Shown: in pieces, positions 1-7,928 of the stretch
How positions within the stretch are numbered: position 1 is the stretch's first letter
Layout: each line of letters opens with the position of its first letter
From: Actinophytocola algeriensis
GTDB lineage: Bacteria; Actinomycetota; Actinomycetes; Mycobacteriales; Pseudonocardiaceae
DNA: 64,000 nucleotides
Direction of reading: 5' to 3'
Assembly (NCBI RefSeq): GCF_014203735.1
Contig: NZ_JACHJQ010000007.1
Coordinates: 310,001-374,000 of the forward strand
Made by a program: the position numbers and the translations under genes
The notes under the pieces: generated by a model
Told to the model about the DNA's origin: nothing
Seen by the model: only the letters and a program-made list of their open reading frames with translations
The model's database searches: none

Positions 1-743
1 GGCTTCAGCCGGTAGTAGTCACGCAGGTCCGGCTCGGTGCCGATGCCGTGGGCCGTGGCGGCGCGCAGCATCAGTTCGCGGGCGGCCTCCTCGTCGGGGA
101 TCGGTGCTGCCGCAAGGACTTCCGGCGGCAGCACCCGCTCCGGTAAGTCGTACAGGCGCTGGAAACCGCGGCGGGTGCCTGTTGTCAGCTCGCCCGTCGC
201 GAAGAGCCACTCGCACGCGTGCTTCACCGCCGAACGGTTCCACCAGCCACCCGGGGCCTTCTTCGCGCGGCCCTCCGCGAGGCCCAGCTCGTCCTCCAGC
301 GGGCCGGCGCCGATCGGGCCCAGTTCCTTCACCGCGGCAAGCACGTCGTCGAACAGGCCCGGGGCGTCCTTGCGCAGCGAGGCGTACCGGTGGGCGTACT
401 TCGCCTCGTACTCGCGCATGCGCCAGCGGAACAGCGGCCAGTCCGCGACCGGCAACAGGCTCGCCTCGTGCGCCCAGTACTCGACGAGCTGCCGCGGTTT
501 GCGGGCGTGGTGTGTCCACGCCGCGTCGTCGAGCACAGCCATCTCGTACGGGCCGACCCGGGAGAACAGCGGCATGTAGTGCGCGCGCACGGCCACGTTC
601 ACCGAGTCGAGCTGGATCAGCCGCACCCGGTCGAGCACCCGTTTCAGGTGCCGCCGCGACACGTCGCCGCCTGCCCGGGGCTCGGTGAAACCCTGCGCCC
701 CCAACGCGATCCGCCGCGCGGCATCCGCACCGAGCACGGTCAT
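1..743 (-). CDS. winged-helix DNA-binding protein, YcaQ-like (partial, C-terminus outside window)
   Basis: The reading frame is open from 743 to the window edge (about 247 codons) and lacks its C-terminus. The product begins MTVLGADAARRIALGAQGF and continues with the RVLDRVRLIQLDSVNV and HYMPLFSRVGPY stretches typical of the YcaQ/HTH_42 family. E. coli YcaQ is a DNA glycosylase that unhooks interstrand crosslinks; other members are only known as winged-helix proteins, so activity here is inferred. Of two in-frame ATGs (752 and 743), 743 is chosen: a GGAGGG ribosome site sits 9 nt upstream of it but directly abuts 752, and its ATGA overlaps the TGA of the upstream exporter gene, indicating translational coupling. 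Confidence 0.75.
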   Translation of the reverse strand, partial: MTVLGADAARRIALGAQGFTEPRAGGDVSRRHLKRVLDRVRLIQLDSVNVAVRAHYMPLFSRVGPYEMAVLDDAAWTHHARKPRQLVEYWAHEASLLPVADWPLFRWRMREYEAKYAHRYASLRKDAPGLFDDVLAAVKELGPIGAGPLEDELGLAEGRAKKAPGGWWNRSAVKHACEWLFATGELTTGTRRGFQRLYDLPERVLPPEVLAAAPIPDEEAARELMLRAATAHGIGTEPDLRDYYRLK

Positions 744-1702
744 CGTGGACATCCCTCCGTCACGCTCGTCAACTTCTCCTTGGCCCGCTGTTCCCCGCGC
801 ACCACCAGCACCACCGCGCACAGCACCACCAGCCCGCCCGCGAACTGGGCCGCCCCGAACCGCTCGTCGGCGAACAGCACCCCGAGCAGCACGGCGATCA
901 CCGGGTTCACGTACGCGTACGTGGCCACAGTGGACACCGGCAGCCTGCCCAGCGCGTATACGTACGAGCTGAACGCGAGCGACCCGAACACCACGCAGTA
1001 CCCCCACCCGAGCCACGACGCCGTCGACACCTCGGCCACCACGACCTGTTCACCGCGTACCACGCCGCCGACGGTCAGCACCGCACCGCCGATGAGCATG
1101 CCCACCGCCGAGAACGTCACCGGGTTGGGCGGTGTCGGCAGCCGCGACCCCGCGACCGTGCCCGCCGCCCAGCCGAGCGCCGCGAGCACCACCAGCCACG
1201 GCCCCCACCACGCCGTCCCGTGGGTGCCCGCGACCGGACCACCGAGCAGCAGCACCACCAGCCCGACCAGCCCGATCGCCACCCCGGCGACCGTCACGAG
1301 CGGTGGCCGCTGCCCCGTTAATCGCCGGAACACCACCACGTACAGCGGCACGCACGCGACCAGCAGCGCCGCGAGCCCCGACGCCACCTGCCGCTCTGCC
1401 ACCACGACCAGCCCGTTGCCCCACGCGGGCAGCAGCACCCCCACCAGCGCCGCCGTGCCGAACTGCGGCCACGTCATCCGGAACGCCGCCGGGCCGGCGA
1501 ACGCCAGCACCGCGAGGCACAGCAGCCCACCGGACACCAGGAACCGCGCCCCGGCGGACAGCAGCGGCGGCATGGTCTCGACGCTGACCCGGATCGCCAG
1601 GTACGTCGAGCCCCACACCACGTAGACCACGCCGAGCGCCGCCCAGGCCAGCCAGGCCGGGGCGCGGGTCGGAGCGGTCGACGGGGCCGCGGAAACAGTC
1701 AC
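740..1702 (-). CDS. EamA/DMT-family membrane exporter
   Basis: Product of about 320 residues made almost entirely of hydrophobic segments in two repeats of five, the organisation of DMT-superfamily (EamA) metabolite exporters. The first membrane segment (about residues 18-39) includes VVWGSTYLAIRV, close to the WGS(S/T)-F motif of the family. Substrate cannot be predicted. The frame stays open further upstream but that extension is hydrophilic and Arg-rich; the GTG at 1702 puts a short polar tail before the first membrane helix. The stop overlaps the start of the YcaQ-like gene by 4 bp (ATGA), so the two are probably one transcript. Confidence 0.8.
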   Translation of the reverse strand: MTVSAAPSTAPTRAPAWLAWAALGVVYVVWGSTYLAIRVSVETMPPLLSAGARFLVSGGLLCLAVLAFAGPAAFRMTWPQFGTAALVGVLLPAWGNGLVVVAERQVASGLAALLVACVPLYVVVFRRLTGQRPPLVTVAGVAIGLVGLVVLLLGGPVAGTHGTAWWGPWLVVLAALGWAAGTVAGSRLPTPPNPVTFSAVGMLIGGAVLTVGGVVRGEQVVVAEVSTASWLGWGYCVVFGSLAFSSYVYALGRLPVSTVATYAYVNPVIAVLLGVLFADERFGAAQFAGGLVVLCAVVLVVRGEQRAKEKLTSVTEGCPR

Positions 1703-1748
1703 GGCGACACCATGACATGGACCACCGACAAAAACTGACCAGGCCTGG

Positions 1749-3320
1749 TCAGCGCGGGCGGAAAGCCGAACCCGTGATCCCCGTGTTGTCCTTGATCTTG
1801 CCGACGCAGCGGTAGACGCCCAGGTCACGGGACACGTCGTCGCTCGAAGGGGGCAGGATCTCGAAATCCCAGCGGTCCGCCCCGTACTCGAGCGCGTCCC
1901 CGTACCGCGACGCCAGCAGGGTGTCCACCGAGCACACCTGCTTGACGACCGGGTGCTCGGCCAGCACGTCCTGGTACGGGTCGGACACGTCGCCCGGCAC
2001 CACCGCGCTCGCGAAGACCTCCCAGACGTGGCCCTGCTCGCACGGGATCTTCCGGATGCTGTTGATCTCCCCGTTGATCATGACCCATCCGGACCAGCAC
2101 TCGGCCTTGCGCACGCACTGGGCCTGCCCGTCCGGCACCTCGGCCGCCGGGCAGTCCTCGGCCACGGTCGCGACCCCGTAGATGTCGGTCGACGACGGCG
2201 TCGAGGACACCGTCGTGGTCGTGCCGTCACCGGCAGGCGAGCCTGCCTGCTGCTCACCACCGGTGCCACGCGAAACGAAGTACCAGATCCCGGCCCCCAC
2301 CAGCACGGCCGCGAGCGCCGCGGCCAGCCAGATCGCGGCCAGGTTCCGCTTCGGCGGCGCGGTCGGCTGCTGGAACGGCGGCGGCCCGGTCACCGCCGGT
2401 GGCCGCGCGAACCCGGGCGGCGGCGTGAACGGCGGCGGCGACGCGGGCGGGGTGGACGGACGCGGGCCGGCCACGGTGACGACCGGCTGTGTCACCACGT
2501 GCCGCGGCCCGCTGAACCCGGCCACGGTCAGCTGTGAGAGGTCCGCCCGCAGCGCCGCCGCCTCCGGGTACCGGTGCGCGGGGTCCTTCGCGAGCCCGCG
2601 CCGCAGCACGGCCATGAACTCCGGCGGCGCCCCGGGGATGTCCTCGAGCGGCAGGTCGTGGCGGCGCACGATCTCCGGCACGCTCAGCTCCCCCTCGTGG
2701 GGATAGCGCGGCGGCCGCCCCGCGAGCAGCGTGTAGAGCGTCGCGCACAGCGCGTACACATCGGACTGCGGTGTCGGCGGCGCGAGGTGGAACTGCTCCG
2801 GCGCCGCGTACGCGGGCGTCAGCGCGGCGAGCGTGACCGACGTGTCACGGCCGGTCTCCATCAGCGCGGCGAGCCCGAAGTCGGCGAGTCCGACCGTCCC
2901 GTACCGCTTGACGAGGATGTTCGCGGGTTTGATGTCGCGGTGCAGCACGCCGAGGTCGTGGGCGGCGGCGAGCGCGTCGGCGATCTTCTGCCCGATCTCC
3001 GCGACCTCGCGGGGCGGCGACGGGGCGCGCCGGTCGGCGAGCGAACCGCCGGGACACAGCTCCATCACCAGGTAGGGCCGGTGGTCGGGCAGCACACCGG
3101 CGTCGTAGATCTCGACCACGTGCGGGTGCCCGGACAGCCGCCCGGCCGCCCGCACCTCGCGCAGGAACCGGCGCTGGTCGCGGTCGTCGAGGATGACGCG
3201 GGTGTCGACCTTGATCGCGACCTCGCGGTCGATCGTGAGCTGCCGGGCGCGGTACACCACGCCAAAACCGCCACGCCCCAACGCGTCGACGATCTCGTAG
3301 CCGGGCACGGAGACGGTCAC
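1749..3320 (-). CDS. receptor-type Ser/Thr protein kinase with extracellular septum-formation-like domain
   Basis: A 523-residue PknB-type kinase. Visible elements are the glycine loop GRGGFGVVYRA (15-25), the ATP-binding Lys37 in VAIK, the catalytic loop HRDIKPAN (127-134), DFG (147-149) and an APEQ P+1 region (173-176). A Pro-rich juxtamembrane linker (about 281-325) leads to one membrane helix (about 327-349), then an outside domain of about 170 residues with six cysteines and motifs CWSGW, CEQGHVWE and YRCVGKI. That domain resembles the Septum_form-type domain of actinobacterial envelope proteins rather than PASTA repeats; this assignment is tentative. The GTG at 3320 is chosen because the frame upstream is low-complexity and would overlap the divergent GNAT gene promoter. 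Confidence 0.88.
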   Translation of the reverse strand: MTVSVPGYEIVDALGRGGFGVVYRARQLTIDREVAIKVDTRVILDDRDQRRFLREVRAAGRLSGHPHVVEIYDAGVLPDHRPYLVMELCPGGSLADRRAPSPPREVAEIGQKIADALAAAHDLGVLHRDIKPANILVKRYGTVGLADFGLAALMETGRDTSVTLAALTPAYAAPEQFHLAPPTPQSDVYALCATLYTLLAGRPPRYPHEGELSVPEIVRRHDLPLEDIPGAPPEFMAVLRRGLAKDPAHRYPEAAALRADLSQLTVAGFSGPRHVVTQPVVTVAGPRPSTPPASPPPFTPPPGFARPPAVTGPPPFQQPTAPPKRNLAAIWLAAALAAVLVGAGIWYFVSRGTGGEQQAGSPAGDGTTTTVSSTPSSTDIYGVATVAEDCPAAEVPDGQAQCVRKAECWSGWVMINGEINSIRKIPCEQGHVWEVFASAVVPGDVSDPYQDVLAEHPVVKQVCSVDTLLASRYGDALEYGADRWDFEILPPSSDDVSRDLGVYRCVGKIKDNTGITGSAFRPR

Positions 3321-3401
3321 GGTCGGAGAGCGTAGCCGAGCAATATTCGTGAAAGGTGCCTGCCGGGCGACCTCGGCACCGGACCGTCTACGTTCCTGTG
3401 C

Positions 3402-3962
3402 ATGGCCGAAGCCGCTGTCCGCCCAGCCGAGCCGTCCGACGCGGCGGAGATCGCCCGCATCCAGCTCGCCACCTGGCGGGCCGCCTACACCGACCTGCTG
3501 TCCGCCGAGATCCTCGACGCGCTGGACGCCGACGAGGCGGCCGCGACCTGGCGGCACACGATCGAACAGGGTCCGGCCAGGGTGTTCGTGGCGTTCGAGG
3601 GCCAGTGGTGCGTCGGGTTCTGCGCGGCCGGGCAGGCGCCGCAGGACGACTCCGCCGACGCGACGGGTGTGCCGGTGCCCGACGCGGAGCGGGTCGCGAT
3701 GGTCAGCACGTTGCTCGTCGAACCGCGCTGGGGCAGACGGGGCCACGGTGGCCGCCTGCTGGCGACGGCGGGCAAGGCGATGCTGGCCGCGGGGCTGGCC
3801 CGCGGGATCGCGTGGGTCGCCGAGGCGGACAAGGCGTCGCTGGGGTTCTGGGAACGCGCGGGATGGGTGCTGGACGGAACGGTGCGTACGCTGGACGCGG
3901 GAGGCAGGCCACTTCGTGAGGTGCGGCTGACCGGCACGCTCCGCTTCGCCTTGGAGGACTGA
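3402..3962 (+). CDS. GNAT-family N-acetyltransferase
   Basis: A 186-residue single-domain GNAT protein. It opens with the family's VRPAEPSDAAEIARIQLATWR and carries an acetyl-CoA pyrophosphate loop GRRGHGGRLL (111-120), matching the Q/RxxGxG/A signature, after the strand VSTLLVEPRW. The closing SLGFWERAGWV is the usual final strand-helix motif. Acceptor substrate is not predictable. It is divergent from the receptor kinase with an 81-bp gap, so the two promoters share a small region. Confidence 0.85.
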   Translation: MAEAAVRPAEPSDAAEIARIQLATWRAAYTDLLSAEILDALDADEAAATWRHTIEQGPARVFVAFEGQWCVGFCAAGQAPQDDSADATGVPVPDAERVAMVSTLLVEPRWGRRGHGGRLLATAGKAMLAAGLARGIAWVAEADKASLGFWERAGWVLDGTVRTLDAGGRPLREVRLTGTLRFALED

Positions 3963-4076
3963 GCGTCACCGCCGGGAAAATTCGACACAACCGTTCGGGT
4001 CCGCGCGACGTCTCAGTGGTGGGCGAGCATTTGCCCCGAGTTTGCCCAGAGCCCACAGGTGGCTCAGGTACGCTGC

Positions 4077-4619
4077 ATGCCGATCTCGACCACGGCTGGA
4101 GGTTTGCTGGTGATCGCGTGGCTCGGACTGACGCTCGGCGTCGCCTTCGGGTCTGCGCTCCTGCCACTCATCAGCGTCGAGATCTTCCTGGTGGGGCTTG
4201 CCATGCAGCAGCCGCACATCCCGTGGCTGTGCCTCGGCGCCACGGTCGCGGTCGGACAGGTGGCGGGCAAACTGCTGTACTACTACGCGGCCAAGGGCAC
4301 ACTGCGGCTGCCCTCGTTCATGCACCGCAAGGAGAAGGTCGAAACCCCGCGCAGGGCCACGTGGCGGCGGCGCACGAAGCGGCTCCGCATGTGGGTCGAG
4401 TTCCTGCGGGAGAAGTGCCACCGCCATCCGCATTGGATGGTCGGCACCTACGGTGTCAGCTCGGTGATCGGCCTGCCGCCGTTCATGGCGACCTCGGTGC
4501 TGGCGGGGATGGTGCGGATGAGCCTGTCCGCGTTCCTCAGCGCCGGCCTGATCGGGCGCTTCATCCGGTTCAGCGTCGTCGCCGCGTCCCCGGCCGTGTT
4601 CGCGAACTGGATCCTCTGA
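4077..4619 (+). CDS. small polytopic membrane protein, VTT/DedA-like
   Basis: A protein of about 180 residues with hydrophobic segments at about 8-40, 48-66 and in the C-terminal 55 residues, separated by a basic loop rich in Arg/Lys. The layout (ISVEIFLVGLA near the N-terminus, then a GLPPFMATSVLAGM stretch before the last helices) resembles short VTT/SNARE-associated (DedA-type) proteins found in actinobacteria, but the match is weak and the transported substrate, if any, is unknown. ATG 4077 is preferred over an in-frame GTG at 4059. The gene is followed by a strong bidirectional terminator. Confidence 0.65.
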   Translation: MPISTTAGGLLVIAWLGLTLGVAFGSALLPLISVEIFLVGLAMQQPHIPWLCLGATVAVGQVAGKLLYYYAAKGTLRLPSFMHRKEKVETPRRATWRRRTKRLRMWVEFLREKCHRHPHWMVGTYGVSSVIGLPPFMATSVLAGMVRMSLSAFLSAGLIGRFIRFSVVAASPAVFANWIL

Positions 4620-4625
4620 CAGGAG

Positions 4626-4654
4626 TGGGGCGGCGAGGGGTCCCCGCCGCCCCA
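4626..4654. terminator. bidirectional stem-loop between convergent genes
   Basis: TGGGGCGGC pairs with GCCGCCCCA around a short GC-rich loop, 7 nt after the stop of the membrane protein gene and 5 nt after the stop of the convergent MauE-like gene. It has no T tract, as is common for actinobacterial terminators. Confidence 0.65.
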
Positions 4655-4658
4655 GCTG

Positions 4659-5462
4659 TCACACCAGTGCCTCCTGTTCCGCCGGCACCATTGCCATCTT
4701 GACGTCGTCAGGCCGGTAGGCGAGGCGGGGCACCGCGAACACCGCGGTCGCCGGACCGGACGGGGTGCGGGCCGCGTACGCCAGGAGCCGCCACTCGCCC
4801 TCGTCCCAGTGGTCCAGCAGGTCCGAGCTGAGCTGCGTGACCACCGACTGGTACACGGTGCTCTTCACCAGCTGCTGCACGGTCGACTCCAGCGGCACCA
4901 CGACCTCCGTGCCCGCCAGCGGGTGACTCATCCGCACCCGCCAGCGCCGCAACGGGAACAGCCAGCGGTGGTCCAGTTCCGGTGACAGCGCGGCGAAAAC
5001 GGCCAGCTCGACGACGACCAGGCCGATCGTCGCAAGTGGACGTTCCGTCGGCCACCACCCGGAACCCGCCACGGCCAGCAGGGAAAGCGCCACCAGCAAC
5101 CCGGCGCGGACGAACCCGCGGGCCGTGATCGGCGCCTCCTTGTCCCCGAGGCAGCCGCAGCCCGCGTCCGGCGCCTTCACCTTCCCGTAGGCCAGATAAC
5201 CCAGCATGCAGGAGGAAAGTGCCGCCGCCGCGTACGCCTCGACGACCAGCACGGGCGGCGCGAGCAGGAGCAGCCCGATGAGCGCCTCCACCACGCCGAC
5301 GGCCCGGTACGCGCCGACGGCGTGTTCCTTGCCGGTGATCCGCGCCAGCACCGATCGCCGCGCCGCGGCGGAAGCGTTGCGGTGCACCAGTTTGAACGCA
5401 CTGGCCCACACCAGCACACCGCCGACGACGGCCTGCTGCGTGCTCGCCAACCACTCGATCAC
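4659..5462 (-). CDS. MauE/DoxX-like integral membrane protein
   Basis: A protein of about 267 residues. Its first 130 residues resemble MauE/DoxX-type four-helix membrane proteins: an N-terminal helix, a GKEHAVGAYRAVGVVEALIG segment, two further hydrophobic helices, and a cysteine-bearing turn GCGCLGDKEAP. The last 110 residues are soluble. MauE is required, with MauD, for disulfide-rich methylamine dehydrogenase light chain maturation; here no mau structural genes are present, but the operon partner upstream is a 15-cysteine protein, so a role in thiol/disulfide handling during its export is a reasonable inference. GTG 5462 is chosen for the AAGGG 9 nt upstream. The gap to the Tat-protein gene is 14 bp. 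Confidence 0.7.
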   Translation of the reverse strand: MIEWLASTQQAVVGGVLVWASAFKLVHRNASAAARRSVLARITGKEHAVGAYRAVGVVEALIGLLLLAPPVLVVEAYAAAALSSCMLGYLAYGKVKAPDAGCGCLGDKEAPITARGFVRAGLLVALSLLAVAGSGWWPTERPLATIGLVVVELAVFAALSPELDHRWLFPLRRWRVRMSHPLAGTEVVVPLESTVQQLVKSTVYQSVVTQLSSDLLDHWDEGEWRLLAYAARTPSGPATAVFAVPRLAYRPDDVKMAMVPAEQEALV

Positions 5463-5476
5463 GATGACGGTCCCTT

Positions 5477-6109
5477 CTAGGCGGCCGCGTAGACGGTGGC
5501 CAGGTCGACCTCGTTCGTGTCGGGCCGCCACGCGCCGATCACCTGCGCGTGCCTGCCCACCTGCAGCAGCGACAGGTCGCTGACCGCGGGTGTGCTGTTG
5601 TAGACGGCCGCGGTGGTGCCGGACACCACGTGGCCGACTATGCGGTCACCGCGGTGGTCCATGTGCATCACGCTCCTGCCGATGGAGGTGATGTGCACCT
5701 GCAGGTTCACGATGTTCAGCCAGATCGCGTCGGCCGCGAGGGTGCCGTCGGGCATCCGCACGCCGCGTGCGTAGAGGCCGTCACCGACCTTCGCCGCGTC
5801 CGATGTGGTCGGTCGCAGCTTCCACACACTTGTCGCCTTGGTCAGGTGGATCTGGTTGATCGTGCGGTCGGAGCCGGTCACGATCAGCAGTCCGCCCGCG
5901 ATGCCGGTGATCCGGCCTTCGACGAAGTTCGGGTCCGGCGCGCCAGCTTCGACGTCGAGCTTCGGATCGGCGACGGCCTCGGGGGCAACCGAGCCGATCG
6001 TCGTCGCGGTGATCACCGTTGCGGTGGTGCCGAGCACCGCGCTGGACAGGAAACGCCTACGTCCCAGGATGTCTGGCCCTGCGTTCAACGGAGCTTGCGG
6101 AGTGACCAT
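5477..6109 (-). CDS. Tat-exported protein with DUF5666-like beta domain
   Basis: A 210-residue protein with a twin-arginine leader (GRRRFLSSAV, about 16-25, followed by a hydrophobic stretch of Ala/Thr/Val/Ile to about residue 45). The mature part contains FVEGRITGIAGGLLIV and later DGLYARGVRMPDGTLAADAIW, a pattern like DUF5666/OB-type small beta domains that often recur in actinobacterial exported proteins. No enzymatic motif is seen. Start and first codons lie inside a 25-bp dispersed repeat, giving the N-terminus MVTPQAPL. It sits 4 bp after the Cys-rich gene and 14 bp before the MauE-like gene, so all three are surely one operon. Confidence 0.75.
   Translation of the reverse strand: MVTPQAPLNAGPDILGRRRFLSSAVLGTTATVITATTIGSVAPEAVADPKLDVEAGAPDPNFVEGRITGIAGGLLIVTGSDRTINQIHLTKATSVWKLRPTTSDAAKVGDGLYARGVRMPDGTLAADAIWLNIVNLQVHITSIGRSVMHMDHRGDRIVGHVVSGTTAAVYNSTPAVSDLSLLQVGRHAQVIGAWRPDTNEVDLATVYAAA
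6089..6109 (+). repeat. 25-bp GCGGAGC-type gene-border element, copy 1
   Basis: Carries CGGAGCTTGCGGAG on the plus strand; its far end provides the ATG of the minus-strand Tat-protein gene. Two mismatches to the family consensus. Confidence 0.7.
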
Positions 6110-6113
6110 CGTT

Positions 6114-6569
6114 TCAGCTCCGAATCGTCACGGGCATGATGCCACTGGACAGGTTGCCGATCGCGCTGTACGCGGCGGGTGTGAAGTCGATCAGCCGGTT
6201 GGTGGCGCAGTTGCCGTTGCAACACGAGCGTTCGCCGCACCACAGGTCGGTCTGCGGCCCGCAGTCGGTGATCTTCACGCCGATCTCCGTGGTGCCGCAC
6301 AGGTTCTTGACGTAGAACGTGTGTCCACACGTCCTGCGCAACAGCGTGTCGCCACACTTGTCGGGGCGTGTGATGGCGAAGCAGTTGTCGGACGTGTTCG
6401 GCCACGCGCAGTGGCGGCTGCCGGAACTGCAGTTACCACAGGCGCCGCCGCCGGCGGAGCCACACGGGCCCCAGGCGGCGCCGCAGCAGAACCACGACGC
6501 TTCTGCGGTTGTAGGTGCCCTCGGATCTGGCTCAGCGGAGCTTGCGTAGCGACCATCCGGTTGTGCCAT
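6114..6569 (-). CDS. cysteine-rich protein with double-psi-beta-barrel-like C-terminus
   Basis: A 151-residue protein with 15 cysteines, including CC pairs near residues 28 and 120 and two short CG repeats. The second half reads like a double-psi beta-barrel (RlpA/expansin/EG45 type): KCGDTLL, then a V-KNLC strand, IGVKITDCGP, and the hallmark end NRLIDFTPAAYSAIG followed by GIMPVTI. In that family these segments carry the DxGP and IDLSxxAF motifs. No Sec or Tat signal is visible; the first 25 residues are polar. Because the next gene encodes a Tat substrate, piggy-back export of a folded complex is an attractive inference. ATG 6569 has GAAGGGA 8 nt upstream. Fold assignment is from motif reading only. 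Confidence 0.7.
   Translation of the reverse strand: MAQPDGRYASSAEPDPRAPTTAEASWFCCGAAWGPCGSAGGGACGNCSSGSRHCAWPNTSDNCFAITRPDKCGDTLLRRTCGHTFYVKNLCGTTEIGVKITDCGPQTDLWCGERSCCNGNCATNRLIDFTPAAYSAIGNLSSGIMPVTIRS
6532..6555 (+). repeat. 25-bp GCGGAGC-type gene-border element, copy 2
   Basis: Contains GCGGAGCTTGCGTAGC, one mismatch from the double-heptamer core. It overlaps codons 5-12 of the Cys-rich gene and is read there in a third frame (RYASSAE). Confidence 0.65.
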
Positions 6570-7172
6570 GGGACATTCCCTTCGGGGGTGCCCTGGCTTC
6601 CCGGAGATCCGCGCGCGGTGTCGGACCGGTTGGCGAGCAGGGGTGAGCCCGCGCGGGGACGCGAGCTCACCCTCGTCTCTCGTCTGGCCCTCATCGCACA
6701 ACGGTCCCGGCAGGGAAGCAGGGTGGGACTTTCGCACGAACAGACAAGAGTTGGTTAGCTACTGACGGTTCTCGACGCTACTGCGTGAATCCTTGATCAC
6801 GCACCGACCAACCGGAGTAGCCACACGAGGCAAGTGGACCAATTCCGTCACAGATGGCAGTTTTCAACACTGTGATCAGCGACAACGCTCGCCCAGCGAG
6901 CCTGCTCTCGCGGCATTGGTATTGATCTTGGCCGCGGCGGCTCCACGCGAAAGCCGCCAAGATCTACTGACGGTCGCGGCCGCGGGCACCGACATCCGGC
7001 GCAACGGCGGCCGTCGGCCCCCCGAAATCCAGCGTAGCGGGCAGGACCGACAACTACGGTCTGATGACCCCGGGTTGTCCACAACCGACACAGTTGTCCA
7101 CAGTCCCCGCCGCACAGCCCAATTCCGTCGGCGCGAACGCGTAGGCTGGATCCGGGGGCCGGAGGCCGCCCC
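6570..7172. other. 603-bp intergenic region upstream of the Cys-rich operon and downstream of dapB
   Basis: No convincing reading frame. The first 200 bp should contain the promoter of the Cys-rich operon; a GAAGGGA ribosome site is seen but no clear -35/-10. From about 6900 the region holds GC-rich dyads (GGCCGCGGCGGC near 6930) and then a full copy of the DnaA-box-containing intergenic element (7006-7171). Confidence 0.6.
7006..7171. repeat. dispersed inverted-arm element with two DnaA-type boxes, full copy 1
   Basis: Left arm 7006-7032 (GGCGGCC..CGGCCCCCC..ATCCA) and inverted right arm 7147-7171 (TGGATCCGGGGGCCGGAGG). Between them are GTAGC, GGACCGACA, CCCGGG and two perfect TTGTCCACA 9-mers at 7075-7083 and 7094-7102. 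The right arm ends 2 nt from the dapB stop. The same order of blocks recurs, inverted, at 53.2-53.4 kb. Confidence 0.75.

Positions 7173-7928
<756 letters not shown>

Noticed and set aside
4659-6569. Methylamine dehydrogenase (mau) operon
   Set aside because: A MauE-like protein and a Cys-rich protein are present, but there is no MauB, MauD or MauG, and the Cys spacing does not match MauA with its two tryptophylquinone Trp positions.
7006-7171. Chromosomal origin oriC
   Set aside because: Two DnaA boxes are too few, there is no AT-rich unwinding region, and dnaA, dnaN, gyrB or rpmH are not nearby.
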